Source: Arcuatula senhousia (lineage: Eukaryota; Mollusca; Bivalvia; Mytilida; Mytilidae). From it: a DNA stretch of 64,000 bases. Shown here in pieces: positions 11,646-24,505 of the stretch. The notes below the pieces were generated by a model. The model was given only the letters and a program-made list of their open reading frames with translations, ran no database searches and was not told the DNA's origin. Location of the stretch: positions 57,484,203-57,548,202 of the forward strand of contig OZ020313.1 of the NCBI GenBank assembly GCA_963971305.1. Direction: 5' to 3'. The first letter of the stretch is position 1. Every line of letters starts with the position of its first letter. The position numbers were made by a program, and so were the translations under genes.

Positions 11646-11779
11646 ATGCCTGACTCATATGGTATTATTAACCATTAGAATAACTTGATTCATGTACAAA
11701 AAAAAAATTTCTGCCCTTTAAGATCAGTCACTATCATGATTTATCAACCTGAAAAAATGCTGCAATTACTAATTTACCA

Positions 11780-14700
11780 AGCCTTATAAAGTCAACAGTT
11801 TCCAGAGTTAGGACTGTTGGGGACAGGGGCACACTGATGACCTTGACCTCATGGTAACAGAGTTCAACTCACCTTGTAAGCCTTCAAACAGGTACATACG
11901 CCCTGAGTCGGGACCGTGGGGAACAGGGGAGGTACTATGGACCTTGCCCTCATGGTTACAGTGTTCAACTCACCTTGTAAGCCTTCAAACAGGTACATAC
12001 GTCCTGAGTCAGGACCGTGGGGAACAGGGGATGTACTGTGGACCTTGCCCTCATTGTAACGGTGTTCAACTAACCTTGTAAGCCTTCAAACAGGTACATA
12101 CGCCCTGAGTCGGGACCGTGGGGAACAGGGGACGTACTGTGGACCTTGCCCTCATGGTAACAGTGTTCAACTAACCTTGTAAGCCTTCAAACAGGTACAT
12201 ACGCCCTGAGTCGGGACCGTGGGGAACAGGGGACGTACTGTGGACCTTGCCCTCATGGTAACAGTGTTCAACTCACCTTGTAAGCCTTCAAACAGGTACA
12301 TACGCCCTGAGTCAGGACCGTGAGGAACAGGGGACGTACTGTGGACCTTGCCCTCATTGTAACGGTGTTCAACTCACCTTGTAAGCCTTCAAACAGGTAC
12401 ATACGTCCTGAGTCAGGACCGTGGGGAACAGGGGACGTACTGTGGACCTTGCCCTCATGGTTACAGTGTTCAACTCACCTTGTAATCCTTCAAACAGGTA
12501 CATACGTCCTGAGTCAGGACCGTGGGGAACAGGGGACGTACTGTGGACCTTGCCCTCATGGTAACAGTGTTCAACTCACCTTGTAAGCCTTCAAACAGGT
12601 ACATATGCCCCGAGTCAGGACCGTGGGGAACAGGGGACGTACTGTGCACCTTGCCCTCATGGTAACAGTGTTCAACTCACCTTGTAAGCCTTCAAACAGG
12701 TACATACGCCCTGAGTCAGGACCGTGGGGAACAGGGGACGTACTGTGCACCTTGCCCTCATGGTAACAGTGTTCAACTCACCTTGTGAGCCTTCAAACAG
12801 GTACATACGTCCTGAGTCGGGACCGTGGGGAACAGGGGACGTACTGTGGACCTTGCCCTCATGGTAACAGTGTTCAACTCACCTTGTAAGCCTTCAAACA
12901 GGTACATACGTCCCGAGTCAGGACCGTGGGGAACAGGGGACGTACTGTGGACCTTGCCCTCATGGTAACAGTGTTCAACTCACCTTGTGAGCCTTCAAAC
13001 AGGTACATACGTCCTGAGTCGGGACCGTGGGGAACAGGGGACGTACTGTGGACCTTGCCCTCATGGTAACAGTGTTAAACTCACCTTGTAAGCCTTCAAA
13101 CAGGTACATATGCCCCGAGTCAGGACCGTGGGGAACAGGGGACGTACTGTGGACCTTGCCCTCATGGTAACAGTGTTCAACTCACCTTGTAAGCCTTCAA
13201 ACAGGTACATACGCCCTGAGTCGGGACCGTGGGGAACAGGGGACGTACTGTGGACCTTGCCCTCATGGTAACAGTGTTCAACTCACCTTGTAAGCCTTCA
13301 AACAGGTACATACGTCCTGAGTCGGGACCGTGGGGAACAGGGGACGTACTGTGGACCTTGCCCTCATGGTTACAGTGTTCAACTCACCTTGTAAGCCTTC
13401 AAACAGGTACATACGCCCTGAGTCAGGACCGTGGGGAACAGGGGACGTACTGTGGACCTTGCCCTCATGGTTACAGTGTTCAACTCACCTTGTAAGCCTT
13501 CAAACAGGTACATACAACCTGAGTCGGGACCGTGGGGAACAGGGGATGTACTGTGGACCTTGCCCTCATGGTTACAGTGTTCAACTCACCTTGTAAGCCT
13601 TCAAACAGGTACATACGTCCTGAGTCAGGACCGTGGGGAACAGGGGACGTACTGTGGACCTTGCCCTCATGGTAACAGTGTTCAACTCACCTTGTAAGCC
13701 TTCAAACAGGTACATACGTCCTGAGTCGGGACCGTGGGGAACAGGGGACGTACTGTGGACCTTGCCCTCATGGTAACAGTGTTCAACTCACCTTGTAAGC
13801 CTTCAAACAGGTACATACGACCTGAGTCGGGACCGTGGGGAACAGGGGACGTACTGTGGACCTTGCCCTCATGGTAACAGTGTTCAACTCACCTTGTAAG
13901 CCTTCAAACAGGTACATAAAACCTGAGTCGGGACCGTGGGGAACAGGGGACGTACTGTGGACCTTGCCCTCATGGTAACAGAGTTCAACTCACCTTGTAA
14001 GCCTTCAAACAGGTACATACGTCCTGAGTCGGGACCGTGGGGAACAGGGGACGTACTGTGGACCTTGCCCTCATGGTTACAGTGTTCAACTCACCTTGTA
14101 AGCCTTCAAACAGGTACATACGACCTGAGTCGGGACCGTGGGGAACAGGGGACGTACTGTGGACCTTGCCCTCATGGTAACAGTGTTCAACTCACCTTGT
14201 AATCCTTCAAACAGGTACATACGCCCTGAGTCAGGACCGTGGGGAACAGGGGACGTACTGTGGACCTTGCCCTCATGGTAACAGTGTTCAACTCACCTTG
14301 TAAGCCTTCAAACAGGTACATACGCCCCGAGTCAGGACCGTGGGGAACAGGGGACGTACTGTGGACCTTGCCCTCATGGTAACGGTGTTCAACTCACCTT
14401 GTAAGCCTTCAAACAGGTACATACGTCCTGAGTCAGGACCGTGGGGAACAGGGGACGTACTGTGGACCTTGCCCTCATGGTAACAGTGTTCAACTCACCT
14501 TGTAATCCTTCAAACAGGTACATACGCCCTGAGTCAGGACCGTGGGGAACAGGGGATGTACTGTGGACCTTGCCCTCATGGTAACAGTGTTCAACTCACC
14601 TTGTAAGCCTTCAAACAGGTACATACGACCTGAGTCGGGACCGTGGGGAACAGGAGACGTACTGTGGACCTTGCCCTCATGGTAACAGAGTTCAACTCAC

Positions 14701-16300
14701 CTTGTAAGCCTTCAAACAGGTACATACGACCTGAGTCGGGACCGTGGGGAACAGGGGACGTACTGTGGACCTTGCCCTCATGGTAACAGTGTTCAACTCA
14801 CCTTGTAATCCTTCAAACAGGTACATACGCCCCGAGTCAGGACCGTGGGGAACAGGGGACGTACTGTGGACCTTGCCCTCATGGTAACAGTGTTCAACTC
14901 ACCTTGTAAGCCTTCAAACAGGTACATACGTCCTGAGTCGGGACCGTGAGGAACAGGGGACGTACTGTGGACCTTGCCCTCATGGTAACAGTGTTCAACT
15001 CACCTTGTAAGCCTTCAAACAGGTACATACGACCTGAGTCAGGACCGTGGGGAACAGGGGACGTACTGTGGACCTTGCCCTCATGGTAACAGTGTTCAAC
15101 TCACCTTGTAAGCCTTCAAACAGGTACATACGTCCTGAGTCAGGACCGTGGGGAACAGGGGACGTACTGTGGACCTTGCCCTCATGGTAACAGTGTTCAA
15201 CTAACCTTGTAAGCCTTCAAACAGGTACATACGCCCCGAGTCAGGACCGTGGGGAACAGGGGACGTACTGTGCACCTTGCCCTCATGGTAACAGTGTTCA
15301 ACTCACCTTGTAAGCCTTCAAACAGGTACATACGTCCTGAGTCAGGACCGTGGGGAACAGGGGACGTACTGTGCACCTTGCCCTCATGGTAACAGTGTTC
15401 AACTCACCTTGTAAGCCTTCAAACAGGTACATACGCCCTGAGTCGGGACCGTGGGGAACAGGGGACGTACTGTGGACCTTGCCCTCATGGTAACGGTGTT
15501 CAACTCACCTTGTAAGCCTTCAAACAGGTACATACGCCCTGAGTCGGGACCGTGGGGAACAGGGGACGTACTGTGGACCTTGCCCTCATGGTAACGGTGT
15601 TCAACTCACCTTGTAAGCCTTCAAACAGGTACATACGTCCTGAGTCAGGACCGTGAGGAACAGGGGACGTACTGTGGACCTTGCCCTCATGGTAACAGTG
15701 TTCAACTCACCTTGTAAGCCTTCAAACAGGTACATACAACCTGAGTCGGGACCGTGGGGAACAGGGGATGTACTGTGGACCTTGCCCTCATGGTTACAGT
15801 GTTCAACTCACCTTGTAAGCCTTCAAACAGGTACATACAACCTGAGTCGGGACCGTGGGGAACAGGGGACGTACTGTGGACCTTGCCCTCATGGTTACAG
15901 TGTTCAACTCACCTTGTAAGCCTTCAAACAGGTACATACGTCCTGAGTCAGGACCGTGGGGAACAGGGGACGTACTGTGGACCTTGCCCTCATGGTAACA
16001 GTGTTCAACTCACCTTGTAAGCCTTCAAACAGGTACATACGCCCTGAGTCGGGACCGTGGGGAACAGGGGATGTACTGTGGACCTTGCCCTCATGGTTAC
16101 AGTGTTCAACTCACCTTGTTAGCCTTCAAACAGGTACATACGCCCTGAGTCGGGACCGTGGGGAACAGGGGACGTACTGTGGACCTTGCCCTCATGGTTA
16201 CAGTGTTCAACTCACCTTGTAAGCCTTCAAACAGGTACATACGACCTGAGTCGGGACCGTGGGGAACAGGGGACGTACTGTGGACCTTGCCCTCGTGGTA
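11780..16300 (-). repeat. 101-bp donor-spanning tandem array, exon 22 / intron 22
   Basis: About 43-44 copies of a 101-bp unit with an eroded copy at the distal end (11780-11850). Each unit contains the exon 22 end (codons for [18 protein letters not shown]), the donor CAAG|GTGAGT (a few copies GTTAGT), then intron reading GAACACTGTTACCATGAG. Each unit also holds a CCACAG just before the exon-like part, which could act as a weak acceptor. Identity between copies is very high. Confidence 0.97.
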
Positions 16301-16375
16301 CCGGAACCCAGCACTCAGAGAACTTTTATTACTCCAAACACTTGGAGATCTGCTTCTTTTATTGTAACTCACAAT
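16216..16375 (-). CDS. Madd: Madd exon 22
   Basis: 160 nt, phase 0 in, 1 out, residues 1226-1278. Reads [20 protein letters not shown] then [13 protein letters not shown]; the [10 protein letters not shown] end matches RVYLYEGLLG in vertebrates. Acceptor CCTTTTCAG, donor CAAG|GTGAGT. About the last 85 bases recur in the long array of intron 22. Confidence 0.92.
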
Positions 16376-16732
16376 CTGAAAAGGAAACATATAAATGTGA
16401 CAAGATGTCACTCTTCTTAGAATACTTTTTTTGTACATAGTTGTCTTTCCTTTTTTTTTGGTGTACAATAATTTCACTAAGATCCACCCAAGAAGATAGC
16501 CTTGGTGCAATGAGTTTTATTAAATAACAAAAGAGTTGGTTCATAAACTAAAACAAGGTATAAGAATAACAGTCGGATGATATGTTGTTCACATACGCCT
16601 TTCATATACTATAAATTAATACAAAATGTATAAAAGAATGTATGCCAATTATAAAATTCATAGTTTCATATACTTGTTTAAAATTAATACATAAAGATAA
16701 TTACTAGGAAAAAAATATAGTAGATTATGCTA
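16376..16732. other. Intron 21 next to exon 22, nothing seen
   Basis: AT-rich; provides the polypyrimidine tract for exon 22. No other feature recognised. Confidence 0.6.
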
Positions 16733-19700
16733 CTCCTGACATTTCCCTTTCACTGTCAGATATGACTGTTCGTAGAGTGTTGATTAAATGAAAACCCAAC
16801 CAACCATTATATGATATTCACCAAATCAAAATCATTACATGACACATTGTCTCATATTTACCCCACCTAACCTAATATCACTCTTACCCCAGACATTTCC
16901 ATTTCACTATCAGACATGGCTCCCGGAATAGAGTGGTGGTTAATTCTCTTCCTCCTTCGTACCCCACCCACCATATAACTATACTTACCCCAGACATTTC
17001 CATTTCACTATCAGACATGGCTCCCCGTATAGAGTGGTGATAATTGTCTTTCCCCTGAGTACCCTACCCACCATATAACTATACTTACCCCAGACATTTC
17101 CATTTCACTATCAGACATGGCTCCCCGTATAGAGTGGTGATTAATTCTCTTCCTCCTTCGTACCCCATCCACCATATAACTATACTTACCCCAGCCATTT
17201 CCATTTCACTATCAGACATGGCTCCCCGTATAGAGTGGTGGTTAATCCTCTTCCCCCTGAGTACCCTACCCACCATATAACTATACTTACCCCAGACATT
17301 TCCATTTCACTATCAGACATGGCTCCCCGTATAGAGTGGTGGTTAATTCTCTTCCTCCTACGTACCCCACCCACCATATAACTATACTTACCCCAGACAT
17401 TTCCATTTCACTATCAGACATGGCTCCCCGTATAGAGTGGTGATAATTGTCTTCCCCCTGAGTACCCCACGCACCATATAACTATACTTACCCCAGACAT
17501 TTCCATTTCACTATCAGACATGGCTCCCCGTATAGAGTGGTGGTTAATCCTCTTCCTCCTGAGTACCCCATCCACTATATAACTATACTTACCCCAGACA
17601 TTTCCATTTCACTATCAGACATGGCTCCCCGTATAGAGTGGTGATAATTGTCTTCCCCCTGAGTACCCCACGCACCATATAACTATACTTACCCCAGACA
17701 TTTCCATTTCACTATCAGACATGGCTCCCCGTATAGAGTGGTGGTTAATTCTCTTCCTCCTACGTACCCCACCCACCATATAACTATACTTACCCCAGAC
17801 ATTTCCATTTCACTATCAGACATGGCTCCCCGTATAGAGTGGTGGTTAATCCTCTTCCTCCTACGTACCCCATCCACCATATAACTATACTTACCCCAGA
17901 CATTTCCATTTCACTATCAGACATGGCTCCCCGTATAGAGTGGTGGTTAATTCTCTTCCTCCTGAGTACCCCATCCACTATATAACTATACTTACCCCAG
18001 ACATTTCCATTTCACTATCAGACATGGCTCCCCGTATAGAGTGGTGATAATTGTCTTCCCCCTGCGTACCCTACCCACCATATAACTATACTTACCCCAG
18101 ACATTTCCATTTCACTATCAGACATGGCTCCCCGTATAGAGTGGTGGTTAATCCTCTTCCCCCTGAGTACCCCATCCACTATATAACTATACTTACCCCA
18201 GACATTTCCATTTCACTATCAGACATGGCTCCCCGTATAGAGTGGTGGTTAATCCTCTTCCTCCTACGTACCCCACCCACCATATAACTATACTTACCCC
18301 AGACATTTCCATTTCACTATCAGACATGGCTCCCCGTATAGAGTGGTGGTTAATTCTCTTCCTCCTGAGTACCCCATCCACCATATAACTATACTTACCC
18401 CAGACATTTCCATTTCACTATCAGACATGGCTCCCCGTATAGAGTGGTGGTTAATCCTCTTCCCCCTGAGTACCCCATCCACTATATAACTATACTTACC
18501 CCAGACATTTCCATTTCACTATCAGACATGGCTCCCCGTATAGAGTGGTGATAATTGTCTTCCCCCTGCGTACCCTACCCACCATATAACTATACTTACC
18601 CCAGACATTTCCATTTCACTATCAGACATGGCTCCCCGTATAGAGTGGTGATTAATCCTCTTCCTCCTGCGTACCCTACCCACCATATAACTATACTTAC
18701 CCCAGACATTTCCATTTCACTATCAGACATGGCTCCCCGTATAGAGTGGTGGTTAATCCTCTTCCTCCTTCGTACCCCATCCACCATATAACTATACTTA
18801 TCCCAGACATTTCCATTTCACTATCAGACATGGCTCCCCGTATAGAGTGGTGATTAATCCTCTTCCTCCTGCGTACCCTACCCACCATATAACTATACTT
18901 ACCCCAGACATTTCCATTTCACTATCAGACATGGCTCCCCGTATAGAGTGGTGGTTAATCCTCTTCCTCCTTCGTACCCCATCCACCATATAACTATACT
19001 TATCCCAGACATTTCCATTTCACTATCAGACATGGCTCCCCGTATAGAGTGGTGATAATTGTCTTCCCCCTGAGTACCCTACCCACCATATAACTATACT
19101 TACCCCAGACATTTCCATTTCACTGTCAGACATGGCTCCCCGTATAGAGTGGTGGTTAATCCTCTTCCCCCTGAGTACCCTACCCACCATATAACTATAC
19201 TTACCCCAGACATTTCCATTTCACTATCAGACATGGCTCCCCGTATAGAGTGGTGATAATTGTCTTCCCCCTGAGTACCCCACCCACCATATAACTATAC
19301 TTACCCCAGACATTTCCATTTCACTATCAGACATGGCTCCCCGTATAGAGTGGTGGTTAATTCTCTTCCTCCTTCGTACCCTACCCACCATATAACTATA
19401 CTTACCCCAGACATTTCCATTTCACTATCAGACATGGCTCCCCGTATAGAGTGGTGATTAATTATCTTCCTCCTACGTACCCTACCCACCATATAACTAT
19501 ACTTACCCCAGACATTTCCATTTCACTATCAGACATGGCTCCCCGTATAGAGTGGTGGTTAATCCTCTTCCCCCTGAGTACCCTACCCACCATATAACTA
19601 TACTTACCCCAGACATTTCCATTTCACTATCAGACATGGCTCCCCGTATAGAGTGGTGATTAATTATCTTCCTCCTACGTACCCTACCCACCATATAACT

Positions 19701-19885
19701 ATACTTACCCCAGACATTTCCATTTCACTATCAGACATGGCTCCCCGTATAGAGTGGTGGTTAATCCTCTTCCTCCTACGTACCCTACCCACCATATAAC
19801 TATACTTACCCCAGACATTTCCATTTCACTATCAGACATGGCTCCCCGTATAGAGTGGTGGTTTATTCTCTTCCTCCTTCGCACA
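16733..19885 (-). repeat. 101-bp donor-spanning tandem array, exon 21 / intron 21
   Basis: About 30 copies, including the authentic edge, plus an eroded copy at 16733-16830. Each unit has about 75 bp of exon end (codons for RRRKRINHHSIRGAMSDSEM then EMSG), the donor GGG|GTAAGT and about 26 bp of intron (ATAGTTATATGGTGGG). Some units are 100 bp, with a variant GATAATTGTC segment on the plus strand. The donor is preserved in essentially every copy I read. Confidence 0.97.
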
Positions 19886-20201
19886 CCATCTCCGTCCGCC
19901 TCAGAGCTAGAACTAATCAGGGTGTTAGCCTCGGAGGTTTCAGAGTCGATACTACACCTCTTGTCCAGTCCACCAGAGTTGATTAACTCTTTGTTACGTA
20001 CGATATGATGTAAGACGTCCGTAGGAGATTTCAGGTCAGTAGTGTCTGTCTTAGTTACAATGATATCACAATGTCTCTGTACCGGTAAAGTCTTAGGAGT
20101 ATTTCTATTCTGGTCGACATTATGTTTGTCTAACGGTCCTTCGTCTATTTTTCTGATTTCAATGTTTTCAAACTCTTCTCCATTAACTATGACTGGGGAC
20201 C
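19810..20201 (-). CDS. Madd: Madd exon 21: linker ending in SDSE motif
   Basis: 392 nt, phase 1 in, 0 out, residues about 1095-1225. Starts GSPVIVNGEEFENIEIRKID, contains CSIDSETSEANTLISSSSEA and ends RGAMSDSEMEMSG; the end corresponds to RGTLSDSEIETNS of the vertebrate protein. Acceptor ATATTACCAG, donor GGG|GTAAGT. Its final 75 or so bases are the exon part of the 101-bp array in intron 21. Confidence 0.92.
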
Positions 20202-20772
20202 CTGGTAATATATAATTTAAGTAAAGAATATTGTTATTGTGTGAGAACAAAGATTTAGATCTTACAAAATAACCTTAAGAAGACTTCAGTTCTGTTATAC
20301 ACAAACAATACACCATATACAGTATTCAGCTTCTAACCTAAAATTTACAATTTAATTTAAGTCTTCTCAGCAGTGACCTTACAATGGGAAGAGTATATTT
20401 CAACATATGCTTTATATGGCTATTGGTTGCAAAAGAGGTTTTAAAAGGAAAAGTTGACATAATATTTTATTTCATCAAAAGGGTTGTTCTATTCTTATAT
20501 TCTCATTTCATTTTTTTCATTATCTTAACATAGTACAACAATCAAAAGGAAGCTAAAACATGAAAAAGAAAAGAAACAATAACGATATGATATCTAAGTC
20601 TAGCAAAAATTAAACTAAACACACAAAAAAATCACAAATAATATTCTAACCGTTCTTTCAACTCAAATTCGTATATAATGAACTTAAAATTTACTTTTGA
20701 CCTTGCATAAACTATGAATTTCATCCAAACACTTTAAATCTGTTATATGAAATTAATAATGTTATTTGATAA
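20202..20772. other. Intron 20, distal part, nothing seen
   Basis: AT-rich intronic DNA with no exon-like or repeated segment recognised. Confidence 0.55.
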
Positions 20773-21590
20773 ACAAGAGGCTCCCAGGAGCCTGAATCGC
20801 TCACCTGAACTACACAGATACATATATTTACCTATATTTACTGCAATTTACCCCTATGTTCTATTTTTAGCCATGGCGGCCATATTTTTTGACGAATCAA
20901 AAATCTGAACAATAGAATTGTAGCATTTATGCTATTAAACAACTGTGCCAAGTTTGGTTGAAGTTGGATGTATGGTGTCAGACAAGTTAATCTTTGAAAT
21001 TCAGGGGAAAAGTAATGAAAAATGGTAAATTTTGTTGATTTAAGGACAATAACTCCTAAAAGAAATGGTTCCACAGCTTTAACCTAGCTACATAAAATGT
21101 AGATCTAAATGTGCTTAATCATATGCAATTTGAATTTTTAAAATATCTTGTATAGTTTTTAAGATATAGGGCTAAATAAGTGCAAAATTTTGAAAAAATC
21201 CAGAAAAAGGGCAATAACTCCTACATCGGTTGTTGGATCTTCTTGAAACTTTCAGGTCAGGTAGATCTTGAGGTGCTGATCACTTTTACCCAGCCAGAAC
21301 TTTGATATCTGTCACCGTTTTTGAGTTATTTGCAAAAAACTGTATTTGATCCCCCTGTTATATTTTTAGTAACAGCGGCCATGTTTTTTGACGTATCAAA
21401 AATCCCAACACAAACTTTTTGCACAATACCCTAAGGAACAACCATTTCAAGTTTGGCTGCATTTGGCTAAGCAGTTTCAGAGAAGAAGATGTTTGAAAAA
21501 AGCTAACGGACGACGACCGACGGACGACGGACGACGACCGACGGACGCAAAGTGATGGCAATAGCTAAAAACAGCATCATTCATTGATAA
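20773..21590. mobile_element. Interspersed repeat element
   Basis: Opens with the small hairpin gaggctcccaggagcctg and closes with a cgacgaccgacggacg run near 21500-21550. It contains two segments with tttgacg(a/t)atcaaaaat and a ggaacaaccatttcaagtt stretch. No coding. I recall such blocks as frequent in bivalve introns, but cannot name the family. Confidence 0.55.
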
Positions 21591-21818
21591 AAAAAATTAA
21601 AACTATAAAGTTTGTTTAATTTTTATCTTAATTGAAAATTTAAACATTAGAAAAAATAATGTCAAAAGTCAATTAATGAAATAAAAAGAAGAGTTAAAAT
21701 TGATTAACTAAAAGAAATTATATACAGCAAATAATAATATTGATAATATAACATGCATGCATTTGAATCTACTGTAGATATATATGTCCTATGTAGGGGT
21801 GGACACACCGTTACTTGC

Positions 21819-21887
21819 CTGACCCACTACTTGAGTGTGTAGGGGGATGGTCAGACCACCACCCTTTATATCCTCCCGCTGGCAGCC
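21819..21887 (-). CDS. Candidate cassette exon 20b with GC donor
   Basis: 69 nt, phase 1 in and out, reading GLPAGGYKGWWSDHPPTHSS. Acceptor TTGATTTTGACAG; the 3' edge is CAG|GCAAGT, the usual context of GC-AG introns. It fits the phase between exons 20 and 21 and would add 23 residues. It is not conserved with anything I recall, so it could be a chance open segment. Confidence 0.42.
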
Positions 21888-22615
21888 CTGTCAAAATCAA
21901 TATTAAACTTAACCTTAAAGGGCCTCAGTTGATATGTTAATCAAGGAAAGTGTATGTTACTTAAACAACGTTGATTGAACTTTTATTTTTAAGAGGCTGT
22001 GAGAATGTGCCTCTCAGTGACTTGTAGAATTACAGGGTTTTAGTCAGGATTCATTCTATTGGTACTTAAAAAATCAAGGCAGTGGGCAAGATTTTAAAAA
22101 TTTCATAAAAAAAATTGAGGGAAAGGTCCATGTGGTTTAAAATTTAAAGGCAGGTGGAGACCCATTTTATATGCCAAGAAGTTCATACATGTAATTCTTT
22201 CAGGGGTTTTTCTTTGCAGTATCATTCAAGAAAGCAGGCAATGTAGCAAACTGAAATGGGTGGGCAAATAATACTTCAAGCAGAAAATTACAATAAGCAA
22301 GCAACTTCTCATAATCACAGACAAATCTGAAAGTTCACAAAGAGGCTAATTTTAACCAGTGTCAAACATATACAAATGTCACCATTGCCATGCATTTAAA
22401 TCTCTAAAAAGAGTGAAAGCTGACCTAGGAGCCATTTCATAAAGTGATTGTTACCTTAATATGCATGTTATTCCATTTAAATTGAATGGGCAAACAAGCA
22501 TGTTAATTTGTGTTCGCTTTCTGAAATGGCACCTTGTGAATTCATTAAGCATTTTTTTTTATAATTGGATCAGAAAGCTAAGAACAGGCCTGAGTTAGTT
22601 AAGATTATTCCATAC

Positions 22616-22724
22616 CAACAGATGCGACGGAGTGTTCATCATGCACACTGGTACTGTCATACTTTTGTGGTGAATCATCATTCCTGGACGCTAAACTTTC
22701 ATGACTTCCAAATGGAGAGTTCAT
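22616..22724 (-). CDS. Madd: Madd exon 20
   Basis: 109 nt, phase 0 in, 1 out. Reads MNSPFGSHESLASRNDDSPQ then KYDSTSVHDEHSVASV; Ser/Asp-rich, no domain. Acceptor TTTCTCCATAG, donor GTTG|GTATGG. It supplies the phase 1 end that exon 21 requires, which is the main support. Confidence 0.8.
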
Positions 22725-23020
22725 CTATGGAGAAAGGATTATTAAGGTTATAAGGTTAGTATAAACACATTCAAGGTCACAAGAGGTCATATCTGTTAAC
22801 TCATCCAAGGTCAATAAACAATTCATTTTAGGTCATTCCCATGCATGTTAAGCATATTGTAAAAAGCAATAAACATCTAAATGCAGTATAATCAGTATTT
22901 AAACCAGCTTTAGTTTAATTATCTGTCACATATTTTGATCTTTAATTTTTTTAAATCTCAATCTAAACAAAATATCCATTTTCAGAACATAAATACACAA
23001 AAGTATTTTAGAATGTAAAT
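22725..23020. other. Intron 19 start, short caaggtca motifs
   Basis: Contains several spaced caaggtca/aggtca motifs between 22750 and 22835; otherwise nothing recognised. Confidence 0.45.
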
Positions 23021-24505
23021 AAAAAGCTTCGCCGAGCGCAGCATGATACGACCGCAACATGTTGAACTCTGTACGTTTTAGGCCTAATATGGATAGTCTA
23101 TTGTTCTGGACACATGCAGCCCATGGTGGACTAACAAAGGTTTTTGACACATGCTTCTCTGATGGACTTTCGACCCAGGGGGTAAAAATATAAATTTTGA
23201 ATGTTGTATTCTACTCTTTAAAAGAATAATGTTTGGGGAAAAAATTAAAAATCAAACCAGAATTTTCTTAAAATTATGATTAGTCAGCCCCAAAAATTTA
23301 TTCTTAAATTTAGAATCGCTACCTGACAAGAATTAATTTCCAAAAAAAATTTTCAAAATCGGACCACAAATAAAAAAGCCCCATTTGGCCCCTAATTACG
23401 TAATAGGGGGAAAAAGGGGCGGTCACAAAAATTAATTCTTAATTTGGTATTCGCTATTTGACAAGAACAAACATGCAAAAAAAATTTTCAAAATCGGACC
23501 AGAAATAAAAAAGTTACAATTATGGCCCCTTTTGGTCCCTAATAACGTAACAGTAAAAAAGGGGACACAAAAAAATATCTGCTACTTGACAAGAATAAAC
23601 TTGCAAAAAAAATTATCAAAATCGGACAAGAATTTAAAAAGTTTCGCTTTCGGCCCCTTTTAGCCCCTTATTACGTAACAGGTGAAAAAGGGGTGGGGGT
23701 CGCAAAAATAAATTCTCAAATTTGGATTCGCTACTTGATAAAAATAAACAAGCAAAAAAAATTTCAAAATCGGACCACAAATAAAAGTTTCGATTTTGGC
23801 CCCATTTGGCCCCTAAATATGTAATAGGGGAAAAAAGGGTGGGTCGCAAAAATTAATTCTTAATTTTGTATCCGCTATCTGACAAGAACAAACATGCAAA
23901 AAAAATTTTCAAAATCGGACCACAAATAAAAAAGTTTTTATTTTGGCCCCTTTTGGCCCCTAATTACACAACGGAGAAAAAGGGGGCGTAAAAATTCATC
24001 AGGTTCATTCTTTTATTGTAAGAAACATTCTTGACAAATTTCACAGCAATAGGCCAACTAGGACCAAAGTTATGGTGGAAACAAGTAAAATATTTGAATT
24101 TTTTGCCCCTTTTGGGCCCCTAATTTCGAAACAAAAAAACGGGGGACCCCCAAAATCAATCCCATTCATCCTTGTATGGTAAGGAACATTACTGTCAAAT
24201 TTCATAGCAATTGGATAACTAGAACTAAAGTTATTGTGGAAACAAACAAAAAAGTAGTATTTTTGGCCCTTTTTTGGCCCCTAATTTCTAAACGAAAAAT
24301 GGGGGGACCCCCAAAATCAATCCAATTCATCCTTTTATGGTAAGGAACATCATTGTAAAGTTTCATAGCAATCGGATAACTGGAACTAAAGTTATTGTGG
24401 AAACACTAAAAAGTTAACAGACACCGACAACGACGACGACGACAACGACGACAGCATCATACCATAATATGTCCGCAAATTTTTTGCGGTCGTATAAAAA
24501 GCTGA
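23021..24505. mobile_element. Interspersed element with gaccgca ends and internal repeats
   Basis: Inverted motifs atacgaccgcaa near 23046 and ttgcggtcgtat near 24484, with possible target duplication taaaaagct on both sides. Inside are about four diverged repeats of a segment with aaaatcggac and ggccccttttggcccc, then two or three of one with catagcaat(t/c)ggataac, then a gacgacgac run. No intact coding. Confidence 0.7.

Noticed and set aside
11851..16510. Serial 88-codon plus-strand frames and a 134-codon minus frame
   Set aside because: Spaced exactly 101 or 202 bp apart; shadows of the exon 22 donor array. The minus frame contains exon 22 but runs past both splice sites.
17085..20250. 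Serial 62-63 codon minus frames and 78-codon plus frames
   Set aside because: Shadows of the exon 21 donor array; only 19810-20201 is exon.
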